64,000 bases of DNA from Shewanella sp. UCD-KL12 (lineage in GTDB: Bacteria > Pseudomonadota > Gammaproteobacteria > Enterobacterales > Shewanellaceae), in NCBI RefSeq assembly GCF_001957125.1, contig NZ_MPHJ01000010.1, forward strand, positions 1 through 64,000, in the 5' to 3' direction. This document shows, in pieces, positions 44,017 through 55,000 of the stretch. The notes under the pieces were generated by a model, which was not told the origin of the DNA, did no database searches, and saw nothing but the letters and a program-made list of their open reading frames with translations. Numbering within the stretch: position 1 is the stretch's first letter; the number at the start of each line of letters is the position of its first letter. Position numbers and translations under genes: made by a program.

Positions 44017-45909
44017 ATGTCGCCGACTTCAATGCATTCGCCCACTAGCACCTCAACAATAGACTCAGCCTCGTCTCAGGTAAGTGCAGAGCCAACACCT
44101 CAGTTGCAACACTTCTATATTTCTGAAGAGCAATCAATCTTCCTGCTAAAGGCCAATGATGCCCGCAAGCATAGAGCCTGGATCCGACTCTGTAAGCAAC
44201 AACTTGGCAAACTCGGCTATAGCCAGCTTGAGCTGGTCGGTAAAGGAGCATATGGCTTTGTTTTTGCTGGAGTCAATCAACATAACGAGTCCCATGTTTT
44301 TAAGTTTTCCCGTGTAACCCTTCCCCAAAGCGTACAAGATAGGCTAGAGGAGGAAGCGTTCATGCTTGGTCAGGTCAAGCACCCGAATGTGCCACCAGCC
44401 ATTAAGTTTGCCCACGCAGGTAAACAGGGGATACTGGTGATGGCCAGAGCCCCCGGCGAGGATTTAGAACAACTGTGCCTTAAAAGAGGTCCATTGCCTC
44501 CCCATATGGTAATGAGCATTGCCCGTCAATTAGCCCATATTCTGCAATATCTACATCACGGACGCCCTCTGGTTCATGGTGATATAAAACCATCAAACCT
44601 TGTCTATGATGTAAAAGCTGATCACCTTTCGCTGATTGATTGGGGCTCTGCAGTTTTTGCTCAACGCGATGCTCAAGGTAATCCAGTCAATGGTAACGTC
44701 ATGGACTTACTCTCGAGTGATCAGCAACATACCAACGCGAGAATGGGAGATGTCTATTTTATCGGTGATGAGCAGCTAAACGGTGCACTTTCAAGTACTC
44801 GCTTTGACGAACAAGGTGTCGCAGCCACTCTCTATGCTATTGCATCTGGTCAAGCTAGCCGATTTGGTAGCCAAGTGATCAAACCCACCTCCATCGGTCT
44901 CCCGATTGAGCTAGCCAAAACATTAGATGCAATGCTCAGCGATGACGCTGCAACAAGAAACCGAGCGGGTGATTACTTCCTTAAAAGCATGTTACATAGT
45001 CATAGGTTGCACCTACCTGAGCTACCAAAAACAGCTTTGATAGAGGAGATCCCTATATGGGAGCTCAGCCAAACTCACGACGTAGAAACCGTTATCTACA
45101 GTTCACGGAAATCCTTTCTTAAGGAGCACAACACAGAAGATCCTATTGAGAAGATGGACGATCTCCAATTAGAAAAATACTACCGTAACTTTATGGCTGG
45201 TATGGGAGACACAGAAAAGGGCTTTATCGCCTCTGTAGGTCGAATTAGCCAATACTCAATTGTAGGTGGGCTTGCTATCCACTGGCGTGAAACAGGTGTA
45301 TTTGTTGACTCAAACCTAGCACTTTACAATGCTGATGAGCGACAAGCCCTCATTTTGGCTGTTAATAATATGGTGACCCTCGCCAGAGGCATTAAACGGA
45401 TCGGCGTTTTTAAGGCTTGTTTCTTCAATGCACGAGACACTATCCATCTAGAGCGTGAAGATACCAGCACCCCCTTCATCATAGATCCTGAACTGGCACT
45501 CCCTTTTGAGGTTGGTAGCGCCCCCTCTTTAGAAGATAAATCCAGACTACACTCCTATTTTGAAGATGGTCGCGATCCTGATGAAAACTTAGAGCTACCG
45601 GGGGAGATCATGACAGAGCTTGCTTGGATCAATAAGATCCACCACACAGGTTGCATCATCTTCGAAGTATTGCCCAACCATATGAAAATACACAGCTATT
45701 TAAGGTTGCTAAATCCGAGAAAACAAGCCGACTTTCGTGCTAGTTTGAGCAGGATCTTAAGTCATGTGGGAAAAATTCAAGGAAAGGGAGTATCAGGCTT
45801 TATGAAGCTTCCTTACAAAAATACACGAAAATTCAGTCATATAAATTGTAAGGAAGAGTATTTTTATCCAAAGAATCCTAAGGTTAAGGACCTAGACCCT
45901 AGGACTTAG
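44017..45909 (+). CDS. Serine/threonine protein kinase-like protein with an unassigned C-terminal half
   Basis: 630 residues. Residues 1-60 are Ser/Thr-rich and probably disordered. The kinase domain (about 70-320) shows GKGAYGFVFAG, Lys96 in HVFKFSR, LVHGDIKPSNLVY with Asp189 (HGD for HRD) and LIDWGSAV with Asp208 (DWG for DFG), so the core catalytic residues are present. Residues 340-630 form a second, well-conserved-looking domain that I do not recognise. No membrane segment. The 3' end overlaps the convergent fxsA by 11 bases. Substrates unknown. Confidence 0.82.
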   Translation: MSPTSMHSPTSTSTIDSASSQVSAEPTPQLQHFYISEEQSIFLLKANDARKHRAWIRLCKQQLGKLGYSQLELVGKGAYGFVFAGVNQHNESHVFKFSRVTLPQSVQDRLEEEAFMLGQVKHPNVPPAIKFAHAGKQGILVMARAPGEDLEQLCLKRGPLPPHMVMSIARQLAHILQYLHHGRPLVHGDIKPSNLVYDVKADHLSLIDWGSAVFAQRDAQGNPVNGNVMDLLSSDQQHTNARMGDVYFIGDEQLNGALSSTRFDEQGVAATLYAIASGQASRFGSQVIKPTSIGLPIELAKTLDAMLSDDAATRNRAGDYFLKSMLHSHRLHLPELPKTALIEEIPIWELSQTHDVETVIYSSRKSFLKEHNTEDPIEKMDDLQLEKYYRNFMAGMGDTEKGFIASVGRISQYSIVGGLAIHWRETGVFVDSNLALYNADERQALILAVNNMVTLARGIKRIGVFKACFFNARDTIHLEREDTSTPFIIDPELALPFEVGSAPSLEDKSRLHSYFEDGRDPDENLELPGEIMTELAWINKIHHTGCIIFEVLPNHMKIHSYLRLLNPRKQADFRASLSRILSHVGKIQGKGVSGFMKLPYKNTRKFSHINCKEEYFYPKNPKVKDLDPRT

Positions 45910-46498
45910 GATTGTCTTTGTCATCTATCTGATGGCTCTCTGGACGCTTGTCACTGGCATCAGGCTTGTGCTCATAGTCACCATCAAAGGTGTCACCACC
46001 CTCAGGGTTTCGACCTTGGCTATGATGTCTATCGAAAGGAGACTGACCAAAAGGACTGTCACTAGAGCTTGAGTGCGGGCCGCCTTGATGCCCCCCCATA
46101 CCTGGGCCAAATCCAGCTTGGAAACCACCATTAGCCGCCACTTTAACCTGCATTCTTTTATACAGAAAGCCAGCCACTGGAATACGAGTAAATGGCGTCA
46201 GTAAAATAAGGCCGATGAAGTCAGTGACAAAACCTGGGATAAGCAGAAGTAGGCCTGACATCGCTAACATCATCCCCTCAACAATCTCTTGCCCCGGTGC
46301 TTCACCTCTAGATAATTTCTGTTGCACCTGCATTAAGGTGCTAATTCCTTGGCTTCTCACCAGGGACACACCAACGATAGCAGTAAAGAAAACGAGACCT
46401 ACGGTCGTCCAGCTCCCTAAAGACTCACCGACGCGGATCAGTACGTTCAGTTCAATAACTGGTACTAGAACGAAGATAACTAATAAGATAAAAAACAA
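45899..46498 (-). CDS. fxsA: FxsA family membrane protein
   Basis: 199 residues from TTG 46498 with TGAGGTCAG just upstream. Membrane segments FFILLVIFVLVPVIELNVLI, TVGLVFFTAIVGVSLV and GLLLLIPGFVTDFIGLILL match E. coli FxsA, whose overproduction relieves exclusion of phage T7 by the F plasmid. The motif SLVRSQG and the PGF.TDF.G segment are conserved. The C-terminal tail is Gly/His/Asp-rich and longer than in E. coli, possibly metal-binding. Confidence 0.92.
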   Translation of the reverse strand: MFFILLVIFVLVPVIELNVLIRVGESLGSWTTVGLVFFTAIVGVSLVRSQGISTLMQVQQKLSRGEAPGQEIVEGMMLAMSGLLLLIPGFVTDFIGLILLTPFTRIPVAGFLYKRMQVKVAANGGFQAGFGPGMGGHQGGPHSSSSDSPFGQSPFDRHHSQGRNPEGGDTFDGDYEHKPDASDKRPESHQIDDKDNPKS

Positions 46499-46819
46499 AC
46501 TGACCTCACAAATTGAAACAAATGATAAGTAATAATTTACTCAACATGAAAACTAAATGGGGGTTTACGGGTCTATTTTCAAGTAGAGGCAAACCAATTT
46601 AGTCATAATCGGCCACTCTATTCATGGATAAGCTCACTATTTTAGCGATGCCTTAATGCAAGCTCAACCTAAAAGACGTAGAGTATGCACCGAGTTAATG
46701 GACTCTCACTGTATGTAGGCTTTATGAACATTTTTTTAATCTATGTGTTTGAGCCCATATAACAATGTAGCAAATTAAGCTTAAAGCAGTTTTAAACCTT
46801 AAATGGAAAACAGCCAGAA
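46499..46819. other. Divergent intergenic region between fxsA and cutA
   Basis: About 320 AT-rich bases. No gene, RNA or convincing operator seen. In many Gammaproteobacteria groES-groEL lie near fxsA; they are absent here. Confidence 0.5.
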
Positions 46820-47137
46820 ATGCAAAATGATCTTCTGTTAGTCATAACAACTTGCCCCTCCAAAGAGGAGGCCACTGCTTTAGCTAAGAGATTAATTGCA
46901 GCTAACCTTGCAGCATGTATTCAGATCCCCTCACAGGTAACCTCCATTTACCAATGGGAAGGAGAGGTCTGTGAAGAGCAAGAGTACCAACTGCAGATCA
47001 AGTGTGTCGCCAAGCACTATGCAGCTATCGAAAGTGCAATAAAATTGGGTCACAGCTACCAAGTACCAGAGATCATCGCCTTGCCTATCAGCCATGGCTT
47101 ACCTGAATATGTAAACTGGGTTAATGAGCAAGCTTAA
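46820..47137 (+). CDS. cutA: CutA-family protein
   Basis: 105 residues, the usual length. Motifs TCPSKEEATALAKRLIAANLAACIQI and IYQWEGEVCEEQEYQLQIKC, with EIIALPISHGLPEYVNWV at the end, are those of the trimeric CutA1 fold. It was named for copper tolerance in E. coli, but its true role is unclear. The neighbour dsbD in the same direction, 62 bases on, is the same pairing as in E. coli. Confidence 0.95.
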   Translation: MQNDLLLVITTCPSKEEATALAKRLIAANLAACIQIPSQVTSIYQWEGEVCEEQEYQLQIKCVAKHYAAIESAIKLGHSYQVPEIIALPISHGLPEYVNWVNEQA

Positions 47138-47223
47138 CGACTAACCGCTCAATGTCTTGCGTTAAAGCGAGATAAAGATGAATTAACCATCTGTATTTAA
47201 TGGATAGAAGAAGTTATTCAACT

Positions 47224-49065
47224 ATGAAAAAAATTGTCACCATAGCGATTTCATTAGTGCTCACCTCCTTGATGCTGCTGACTCCTGCAGTACATAGTGA
47301 AGGGATCTTCAGTAGCAGCAAGTTTGACTTTCTAAAAGATGAGCCTAAGTTGATGCCTGTCGACGAAGCTTTTGTCTTCGACTTTAAACAACAAGGTCAA
47401 CATCTTAAAGTTAGTTGGGTGATTGCCGATGGCTACTACATGTATCGGGATAAGCTCAAATTCGAAGCTGATGGTGCGACCATTGGTGAGATGGCAATCC
47501 CTAAAGGCGTGCCGCATACCGATGACTACTTTGGTGAACAAGATGTCTTCCTTAGCTATGTAGAGATCCCAATTGCCATTCGAGAGGCTATTGAAGGCGG
47601 TACTGTTAATGTCACCTTTATGGGTTGTGCAGAGGGCAAACTCTGTTTCCCACCGACGAAGAAAACAGCTTCATTAACCCCAGTAGCGGCTAATGACGGT
47701 CTGTTAACTGATGAGCTTCCTACTGGCGAGAAGCTGAAGAATGCGCAAAACGGTTCAACTTCAGCGGCACAAGCACCTATCACTCAACAAGATAGCTTAA
47801 GTGAAATGCTATCGAGTGACAGCTTAATCTGGACATTGGTGATCTTTTTTGGATTGGGCATTGGTCTTGCGCTAACTCCCTGTGTCTTCCCTATGTACCC
47901 TATTCTTTCAGGGATCATTGTGGGCCAAGGAGAGAAGCTCTCCACAGCCAAAGCCTTTAGCCTCTCTATGGTTTATGTACAAGGTATGGCTATCACCTAT
48001 TCGCTACTTGGTTTAGTCGTTGCCTCGGCTGGCATGAAGTATCAAGCAGCGCTACAGCACCCTGCAGTCTTAATTGTACTGGCGATTCTATTCTTTGTGC
48101 TCAGCCTATCTATGTTTGGCCTTTACGATCTGAAGTTACCTGCTAAATGGCAAGAGAAGATGAATAGCTTCTCTAATAATCAAAAAGGCGGCAATGTCAT
48201 TGGTGTCTTTATCATGGGGATTATCTCTGGCCTTGTTGCCTCTCCATGTACAACCGCTCCCCTATCAGGTGCGCTCGTTTATGTGGCTCAAACTGGCGAT
48301 CTGCTGCAAGGCTTCTTAGCCCTGTATGTATTGAGTATGGGTATGGGACTGCCTCTGCTAGTTATAGGTACATCGGGTGGTAAATTACTGCCAAGAGCCG
48401 GTAGCTGGATGGATATTATTAAGACTATCTTTGGCTTCCTGCTTATCGCTGTATCAATCGTTATGATTGGGCGGATCTGGCCTGGATTTGTTTCAGATTT
48501 ACTTTGGTCTATCTGGGGGATCACCTTAGTCGGTTACCTGATACATCAAAATAAGCTGACTGAGTTTAGCTGGCAGCAGACCACACGTTCAATTGTATTG
48601 ACCTTGATGCTACTCGCAAGCTTCTCCTATGGTTTTCAAGCTGTGATGTCACAGTTTGGTTTCCAGGGGCAAGCCTTAACGACAGCTTCAGAGCAACACG
48701 TTACTCATAAGCGCATTAAGTCACTCGATGATCTTAATGCTGAAGTAGAGAAAGCAGCATCACAAGGTAAAACGGTGATGTTAGACCTCTATGCCGATTG
48801 GTGTGTGGCTTGTAAAGAGTTTGAAAACATCACATTTAAAGACCCTGCTGTTCAGGAGCGTTTAGCTAAGATGGTGTTCCTGCAAGCGGATGTCACTAAG
48901 AATGATGCTATCGATATCGAGCTGCTAGAGCACTACGATGTGCTTGGATTACCAACGCTTTTAATGTTTGACGAAACGGGAGCAGCCAGAGATGAGCTAC
49001 GCGTAACTGGTTTTATGAAACCTGCTGATTTCGCTAGTCACCTGGATCTTCTGCTAGAAAAGTAA
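47224..49065 (+). CDS. dsbD: Thiol:disulfide interchange protein DsbD
   Basis: 613 residues from ATG 47224 (47200 is an alternative start, adding 8 residues). Signal peptide, then the periplasmic alpha domain with its redox pair in FMGCAEGKLCFPP, eight membrane segments with the Cys pair in LTPCVFPMYP and VASPCTTAPLSG, and a C-terminal thioredoxin domain with DWCVACKEFEN. All six catalytic cysteines are seen. It carries electrons from cytoplasmic thioredoxin to periplasmic DsbC and cytochrome c maturation proteins. A terminator follows. Confidence 0.96.
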   Translation: MKKIVTIAISLVLTSLMLLTPAVHSEGIFSSSKFDFLKDEPKLMPVDEAFVFDFKQQGQHLKVSWVIADGYYMYRDKLKFEADGATIGEMAIPKGVPHTDDYFGEQDVFLSYVEIPIAIREAIEGGTVNVTFMGCAEGKLCFPPTKKTASLTPVAANDGLLTDELPTGEKLKNAQNGSTSAAQAPITQQDSLSEMLSSDSLIWTLVIFFGLGIGLALTPCVFPMYPILSGIIVGQGEKLSTAKAFSLSMVYVQGMAITYSLLGLVVASAGMKYQAALQHPAVLIVLAILFFVLSLSMFGLYDLKLPAKWQEKMNSFSNNQKGGNVIGVFIMGIISGLVASPCTTAPLSGALVYVAQTGDLLQGFLALYVLSMGMGLPLLVIGTSGGKLLPRAGSWMDIIKTIFGFLLIAVSIVMIGRIWPGFVSDLLWSIWGITLVGYLIHQNKLTEFSWQQTTRSIVLTLMLLASFSYGFQAVMSQFGFQGQALTTASEQHVTHKRIKSLDDLNAEVEKAASQGKTVMLDLYADWCVACKEFENITFKDPAVQERLAKMVFLQADVTKNDAIDIELLEHYDVLGLPTLLMFDETGAARDELRVTGFMKPADFASHLDLLLEK

Positions 49066-49084
49066 TACAGCTTTACTCCTTTTT

Positions 49085-49119
49085 AAGGCCATCAGTGTGC
49101 AAGCATTGATGGCCTTTTT
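49085..49119 (+). terminator. Terminator after dsbD
   Basis: Stem AAGGCCATCA / TGATGGCCTT with a 12-base loop followed by TTT. Confidence 0.85.
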
Positions 49120-49302
49120 ACTATCACCTCAGGATAAAGCATTAAAAATGCGATTACCTGAAACTTATTTGCTTCTACCTACCCGATTATTAAGAAAATT
49201 TCTATAAATTAGATCGTAATTTTTAATAGAAAGTTAACCCAATTATTATACAATAATAGGTAGAATTTTTTTCCGCGCTAAACTCAAAGGATCACAAGCA
49301 TC

Positions 49303-50928
49303 ATGGAACCCGCAATCCTCATCATTACATTAGCCTGTGGCATGTTAGTCAGCCGAATTGGACTACCACCACTCATAGGTTATCTCGTTGCGGGCTTTGT
49401 GCTGTTTTTGTTTGGCATCGATGAGTCTAGTCTGCCTCTGCTTGAGCAGCTCGCTGAGCTAGGCGTCACCTTACTGTTATTTGCTATTGGCCTCAAACTC
49501 GATATAAGAAGCCTGTTCAAGGCGGAAGTATTGGCAGGCTCTAGCTTGCACTTAATAGGCTCTATGCTCTTTTTCATACCTCTGCTCAAATTACTGGGTA
49601 TTTTAGGTTTAGAGCAACTAACGGATCTGGATATCAATCAGCTTGGCCTTTTAGCCTTTGCCTTAAGCTTCTCAAGTACCATATTCGCAGTGAAAGTGCT
49701 CGAAGATAAAGGTGATATGCAATCTCTATATGGTCGAGTGGCTATCGGTATCTTGATCATGCAAGATATCTTTGCAGTCGCCTTTCTCACTATCTCAAAA
49801 GGCGACATCCCCTCGATATGGGCCCTAGGTTTACTGCTCCTTCCATTAGCAAGGCCGTTAATTTACCGCGTGTTTGACCAAGTAGGACATGGTGAGCTAT
49901 TGGTCCTGTTTGGCTTAGTGATGGCGCTTGCTATGGGTGGATGGTTGTTCAATGCCGTCGGCTTAAAACCCGATCTTGGCGCACTGATCATAGGTATCTT
50001 ATTAGCGGGCCATGCTAAATCATCTGAGCTAGCGAAATCCCTATTTTACTTCAAGGAGTTGTTCCTTGTAGCCTTCTTCTTAACGGTTGGCCTTAATGGT
50101 CTGCCGACATATTCAGATATTGCCCTAGCCAGTCTGCTAGTACTGATAGTGCCGGTCAAAATACTGCTTTTCCTCTACCTGCTCACGCACTTTAAGTTGA
50201 GATCACGTACATCACTTATGACCTCATTTAGCCTAGGTAATTACAGTGAGTTTGGTTTGATCGTGGCTGCAGTTGCAACCAGTAAAGGTTGGCTTCCTCC
50301 TCAATGGATGGTCATTCTCGCGGTTGCCTTAAGTATTAGTTTTCTGTTTTCGGCCCCACTCAATGCCTCGTCTAACAGGCTCTATCTAAAGATGCAGGGA
50401 CGACTAAAGCGTTTAGAGAAACACCCTCTGCACCCTGAAGATAGACAGATCCATGTTGGTAATCCAAGGTTCCTTATTTTAGGTATGGGACGAATAGGTA
50501 GCGGTGCCTATGATGAGCTTAAGAGTAAGTTCGATGGTGAGATTTTAGGGATAGAGCATAAACAAGACTTAGTTGATTACCATAAACAAAATGGCCGACA
50601 TGTAGTTCAGGGCGATGCTTCCGATACCGACTTCTGGGAGAAACTTGAGCATGCACCAAACCTTGAACTGGTGCTACTCGCCATGCCACACCATATTGGT
50701 AATCAGTTTGCTGTTGAGCAGCTTCAGAGGCTTAACTATAAAGGCAAGATGAGCGCCATAGTCCAATTCGCAGAAGATGCTGAGTCATTAAAAGCATCGG
50801 GGGTACATTGTGTTTATAACCTTTATGAAGCCGCGGGTGCGGGTTTTGTCGACCATGTGGTCAATGACTTGTTACCTGACTCGCATGTGGCAATCTCTAA
50901 CGCTGAAGAGATGAAACATAAAGGCTAA
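49303..50928 (+). CDS. Kef-type cation:proton antiporter with a Rossmann regulatory domain
   Basis: 541 residues. About twelve membrane segments over residues 1-370 (CPA2 family; LAELGVTLLLFAIGLKLDIRSL, FSSTIFAVKVLEDKGDM, GLKPDLGALIIGILLAGH), then a TrkA-N/RCK-type domain from about 385 (FLILGMGRIGSGAYDEL) that binds NAD(H). Like KefB/KefC or YbaL, it probably exports potassium or sodium in exchange for protons, gated by nucleotide or glutathione adducts. No KefF/KefG ancillary gene is adjacent. Ion unknown. Confidence 0.88.
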   Translation: MEPAILIITLACGMLVSRIGLPPLIGYLVAGFVLFLFGIDESSLPLLEQLAELGVTLLLFAIGLKLDIRSLFKAEVLAGSSLHLIGSMLFFIPLLKLLGILGLEQLTDLDINQLGLLAFALSFSSTIFAVKVLEDKGDMQSLYGRVAIGILIMQDIFAVAFLTISKGDIPSIWALGLLLLPLARPLIYRVFDQVGHGELLVLFGLVMALAMGGWLFNAVGLKPDLGALIIGILLAGHAKSSELAKSLFYFKELFLVAFFLTVGLNGLPTYSDIALASLLVLIVPVKILLFLYLLTHFKLRSRTSLMTSFSLGNYSEFGLIVAAVATSKGWLPPQWMVILAVALSISFLFSAPLNASSNRLYLKMQGRLKRLEKHPLHPEDRQIHVGNPRFLILGMGRIGSGAYDELKSKFDGEILGIEHKQDLVDYHKQNGRHVVQGDASDTDFWEKLEHAPNLELVLLAMPHHIGNQFAVEQLQRLNYKGKMSAIVQFAEDAESLKASGVHCVYNLYEAAGAGFVDHVVNDLLPDSHVAISNAEEMKHKG

Positions 50929-50981
50929 CCCAACAAGCCTACACACATTGTATACATTATCCTAACAATCTAGTATTGTAT

Positions 50982-51005
50982 TTCCCATCCTACGTAAGAT
51001 GGGAA
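50982..51005 (+). terminator. Hairpin after the antiporter gene
   Basis: Perfect stem TTCCCATC / GATGGGAA with an eight-base loop, no T-run. It lies immediately before the next gene, so it could act as a terminator or as a leader structure. Confidence 0.4.
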
Positions 51006-51015
51006 GTACCCTACT

Positions 51016-52026
51016 GTGAACCAGACAAACAGACTGCATTTAAAAACAGTAAATAGACTCAGTATTTATTGTTTGTTCAACGGCTTTAAGGCCCTAAGCC
51101 TTTTAGCATGTGCGACCCTTGCTATGCCCACTTTGGCTGCAGGTTATGACATCGCGCTTTACCCGCTGACATTTAACCATCAAGATTCCAGCTGGCGCCT
51201 TGGCAAAGGGAAGTTACTGACAGATCGCAGTGGCTATGACAACCAAGCTGCATTTACCTCAGATAGCAAAAGTATCCTATTTGCCTCAGATAGAAGCGGT
51301 AAGCATAACGATATTTATCAATATCAGTTTGAGCATAACGGTAGCACTTCAGCAATACTCACTCAGCAAACCAACACGCCAAATGAGAGCGAATACTCTC
51401 CTCAGCCTCTCAAACTTACCGACAAACATGCTAACGCAGACAAGCAGGGGATCCGTTACATCATTGAGCAAGGCGTTCCCCATCAAAGTGTTTGGCAGCA
51501 ACAAAATGATGAGAGCAGAACTCGCAGCATCAAAAGTATGATCCCAACGGGCTATTATGCCCATCATGAAGAGCTTGGCACGCTACTCTGGGCGCGATAT
51601 GCCTACAGCCTCTATTTTGAAGCGAACTCTGACACACCTCAGGCAGCCGATGAACGTCATTTTGTTGTAGCCAATGCAGGACGAAGCATCCACGCAATCC
51701 CTAAAGATAGAGCATTTAGCTATCTGCATAAGCAACAAGATGGCGACAGAGTCATTAAACGTTTCGATCCGATATCCGCAAGTCATCGCTCGCTAATCAG
51801 TGTCGGTAGTGGCAGTGAAGATTATGCTTGGAGCAACAATAGCTGGATCTTCAATATCGATAAAGATCAGCTTAATGCTTGGCCATCAAAAGCAGATAAA
51901 AACAGTGGCTGGCTCACCGTCGCTAGCCTTAAACCTCCTACACATTTGCATCACTCTGCGTCACGCATCGCTATCAGCCCAGACCTTAGGCATATCGCGA
52001 TCGTTTGGAGCAGAAACGAAAAGTAA
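51016..52026 (+). CDS. Exported beta-propeller (PD40/TolB-like) protein
   Basis: 336 residues from GTG 51016 with GGGAAG upstream. Signal segment ALSLLACATLAMPTLAAG. Repeats such as NQAAFTSDSKSILFASDRSGKHNDIYQ match the PD40 blades of TolB-type propellers; later blades are SHRSLISVGSGSEDYAWSNNSWIFNI and RIAISPDLRHIAIVWSR. No enzymatic residues recognised. It begins the galactoside locus, 50 bases before the beta-galactosidase gene; its role, perhaps substrate binding at the cell surface, is a guess. Confidence 0.75.
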   Translation: MNQTNRLHLKTVNRLSIYCLFNGFKALSLLACATLAMPTLAAGYDIALYPLTFNHQDSSWRLGKGKLLTDRSGYDNQAAFTSDSKSILFASDRSGKHNDIYQYQFEHNGSTSAILTQQTNTPNESEYSPQPLKLTDKHANADKQGIRYIIEQGVPHQSVWQQQNDESRTRSIKSMIPTGYYAHHEELGTLLWARYAYSLYFEANSDTPQAADERHFVVANAGRSIHAIPKDRAFSYLHKQQDGDRVIKRFDPISASHRSLISVGSGSEDYAWSNNSWIFNIDKDQLNAWPSKADKNSGWLTVASLKPPTHLHHSASRIAISPDLRHIAIVWSRNEK

Positions 52027-52076
52027 CGCGCCAAACATAAACAAATATGACTAACGATAATAATAAAAGGTTTCAT

Positions 52077-55000
52077 ATGTTAATTACTGCGACATCTAAA
52101 ACTAGCAAGACAAAAACAATAATGACTAGTTTGATGTACACAAGCTTGCTCTGTACATGCCTCACCAGCCAATTAAGCTTAGCTGGCGAACGTTGGCAAG
52201 ATCACACCATCTTCGAGATCAATAAAGAAGCTCCCCATGCCAGCTTCTTTCCATACAGCTCTGAGTTTAACGCTAAGAAAGGCGATCACAGGCGCAGCAA
52301 TAACTTCTTAAACCTTAATGGTATTTGGGCCTTTCACTACGCTAAAAACCCAAAATCTGCACCCGCTGACTTTGCCAGTGATAACTATGACTCAACCCAT
52401 TGGAGCACCATCAAGGTGCCTGGTAACTGGGAAACTCAAGGCTATGGGCACGCCATCTATTTAGATGAGCGATACCCTTTCACAACCACTTGGCCAGATG
52501 CGCCAAATGATCATAACCCCACAGGCAGCTACCGACGAGAGATAACCTTGCCGGAGCAGTGGCAAAATAAACAGGTGTTTTTTCATGTCGGCGCCGCCCG
52601 CTCTTCGTTTGCGCTATATGTAAATAGCAAGGAGGTCGGCTACAGCCAAGGAGCCAAGACACCTGCAGAATTTAATATCACCAAATATCTCAAGCCAGGT
52701 AAAAACCTCATCGCGATGAAAATCATTCGTTGGAGTGATGCTAGCTACCTAGAAAGCCAAGATATGCTACGCATGAGTGGCATCGAGCGTGATGTATATC
52801 TATATGCAGCTCCTCAGCAGCGCATTAAAGATATCGATGCCAGTTATCAGCTCAATAACTCGCTCACTCAAGCCGACATGACACTCAAGTTAACACTTGA
52901 GAATCATCAACAGAGTCAGCCCGTTTCCCTTAGCTACCAAGTTATCTCTCCAACGGGTAAATCACTTGCCAGTGGTGAACAATCTCTCACGCTCTCAGGA
53001 GAGCAAGATACCGAGCTTAAATTCAGCATCAAGCAGCCTGCTCTTTGGAGCGCTGAAACCCCTTCTTTGTACAAACTTATCGTCAATATGAGAGACAGTG
53101 AGCAACGCTTGCTACAAAGCAGCACACAAGCGCTAGGATTTCGTCATATAGAGATAAAATCAGGCCAACTTCTCGTAAACAATAAAGCGATCACGATTCG
53201 AGGTGTCGACCGCCACGAAACCGATCCACAAACAGGTCATGTGGTGAGCCGTGAGAGCATGGAAAAAGATATTCGCTTAATTAAGCAAAGCAACATCAAT
53301 GCTGTGCGTTCTAGTCACTACCCTAATGACCCATACTGGCTACAGCTCGCCGATAAATATGGCCTCTATATTATCGATGAAGCCAACATTGAGTCACACC
53401 CGTTAGCTATCGATAAAAAAACGCAAATCGGCAACGAGATGAGTTGGTTGCCTGCCCATCAGGCAAGAGTTGAGCGCATGATTGAACGAGATAAAAACCA
53501 CCCTTCAGTCATCATCTGGTCGCTAGGTAATGAGGCGGGGGAAGGTAAGTTGTTCGAATCTCTGTATCACTGGGTAAAACAACGCGATCCGAGCCGCCCG
53601 GTTCAATATGAACCCGCAGGCACAGAGCCTTACACTGATATCGTCGCCCCTATGTACCCATCGATAGAGCGTATCGAAAAGTATGCGAAGAACAATCATG
53701 ATAGACCGCTTATCATGATTGAATATGCCCACGCCATGGGAAACTCAGTAGGCAACCTCCAAGATTACTGGGATGTCATCGAGAAGTACCCTAACCTTCA
53801 AGGCGGTTTTATCTGGGACTGGGTCGATCAATCTCTCGCTTTCACTAATGAGCAAGGCCAAAGGTATTGGGCATACGGTAAAGACTATCACCCCGATATG
53901 CCTACCGACGGCAACTTTCTTAATAATGGCTTAGTCGATCCCGATCGTAACCCTCACCCGCACTTAAGCGAAGTAAAACGAGTCTATCAACCTCTGACGT
54001 TCAGCAGTCTTCAACTGAACGATAATCAAGTGAGATTTACGCTCACCAACAAGTTTGATTTCAAATCGACATCAAACTTACTGCTCACTTGGTCACTGCA
54101 ACAGGATGGTCGAACCGTTGAAACTGGACGCATGCCGATGCCAGCTATTAATGCCGGAAAGAGTCAGCAGCTTAAACTTAAATTAGACACCTTAGCAGGC
54201 AAGCTAAACCCTAAATATGACTATCACTTGCTAGTTTCAGCGACTGTCGATACTCCAGAGCCCTTGTTGCCATCTGGCCACCAGCTAGCTTTTGAACAGT
54301 TTTCACTGCAGCAGGCGGTAAACTCAGAGGAAAAAATCAACCAAGATAGCCGTATATCTGAGAGCGAAAGCCAGTGGACAATCAGTCTCAACGATAACAG
54401 CTATACGATTTCAAAAGAATCTGGCTGGCTGACCAAGATAGCTAGCGAGCATCAGCAGCAGATCATCGCTCCCTTGATGGCAAACTTCTGGCGTGCCCCT
54501 ACTGACAATGACTTAGGTAACGGCCTGCCCAAATGGGGAGGTGTTTGGCAAGATGCAGCATCTGAGCTCGAACTAGTTTCAATAGTAAAAACTCAAGCTG
54601 GCATCGAGGTCAAGCAGACCCACCCTCAGCTCAAATTTAGCCTAACCAACCTATATAGGCTAAACCAGAAGGGTGAGCTGTTAATCAGCAGCCAATTTAA
54701 GCCAGGCTCTGTGACACTGCCTGACCTTCCCCGCTTTGGGTTTAGCACTCGCCTGCCTTTTGATCGCCGCTTTATGAAATACTTTGGCCGCGGCCCCGAA
54801 GAGACTTATGTCGATAGAGCAACAGGAAACCCACTTGGTTGGTATCAGCAACCTATCGAACAGCTATTTCATCGTTATTCCCGTCCACAAGAAACAGGCC
54901 AAAGAACTCAAGTTCGCTATGCCGCGGTCACTAACGATGCAGGCATAGGTCTTATGGCTGTTGCAGCGACACAGATGCAAACCAGCTTATGGCCTTTCTC

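Noticed and set aside
51800..52054. Overlapping 84-codon frame suggesting a frameshift at the end of the beta-propeller gene
   Set aside because: The main frame continues with good PD40-like sequence to its stop at 52026; the other frame has no related sequence.
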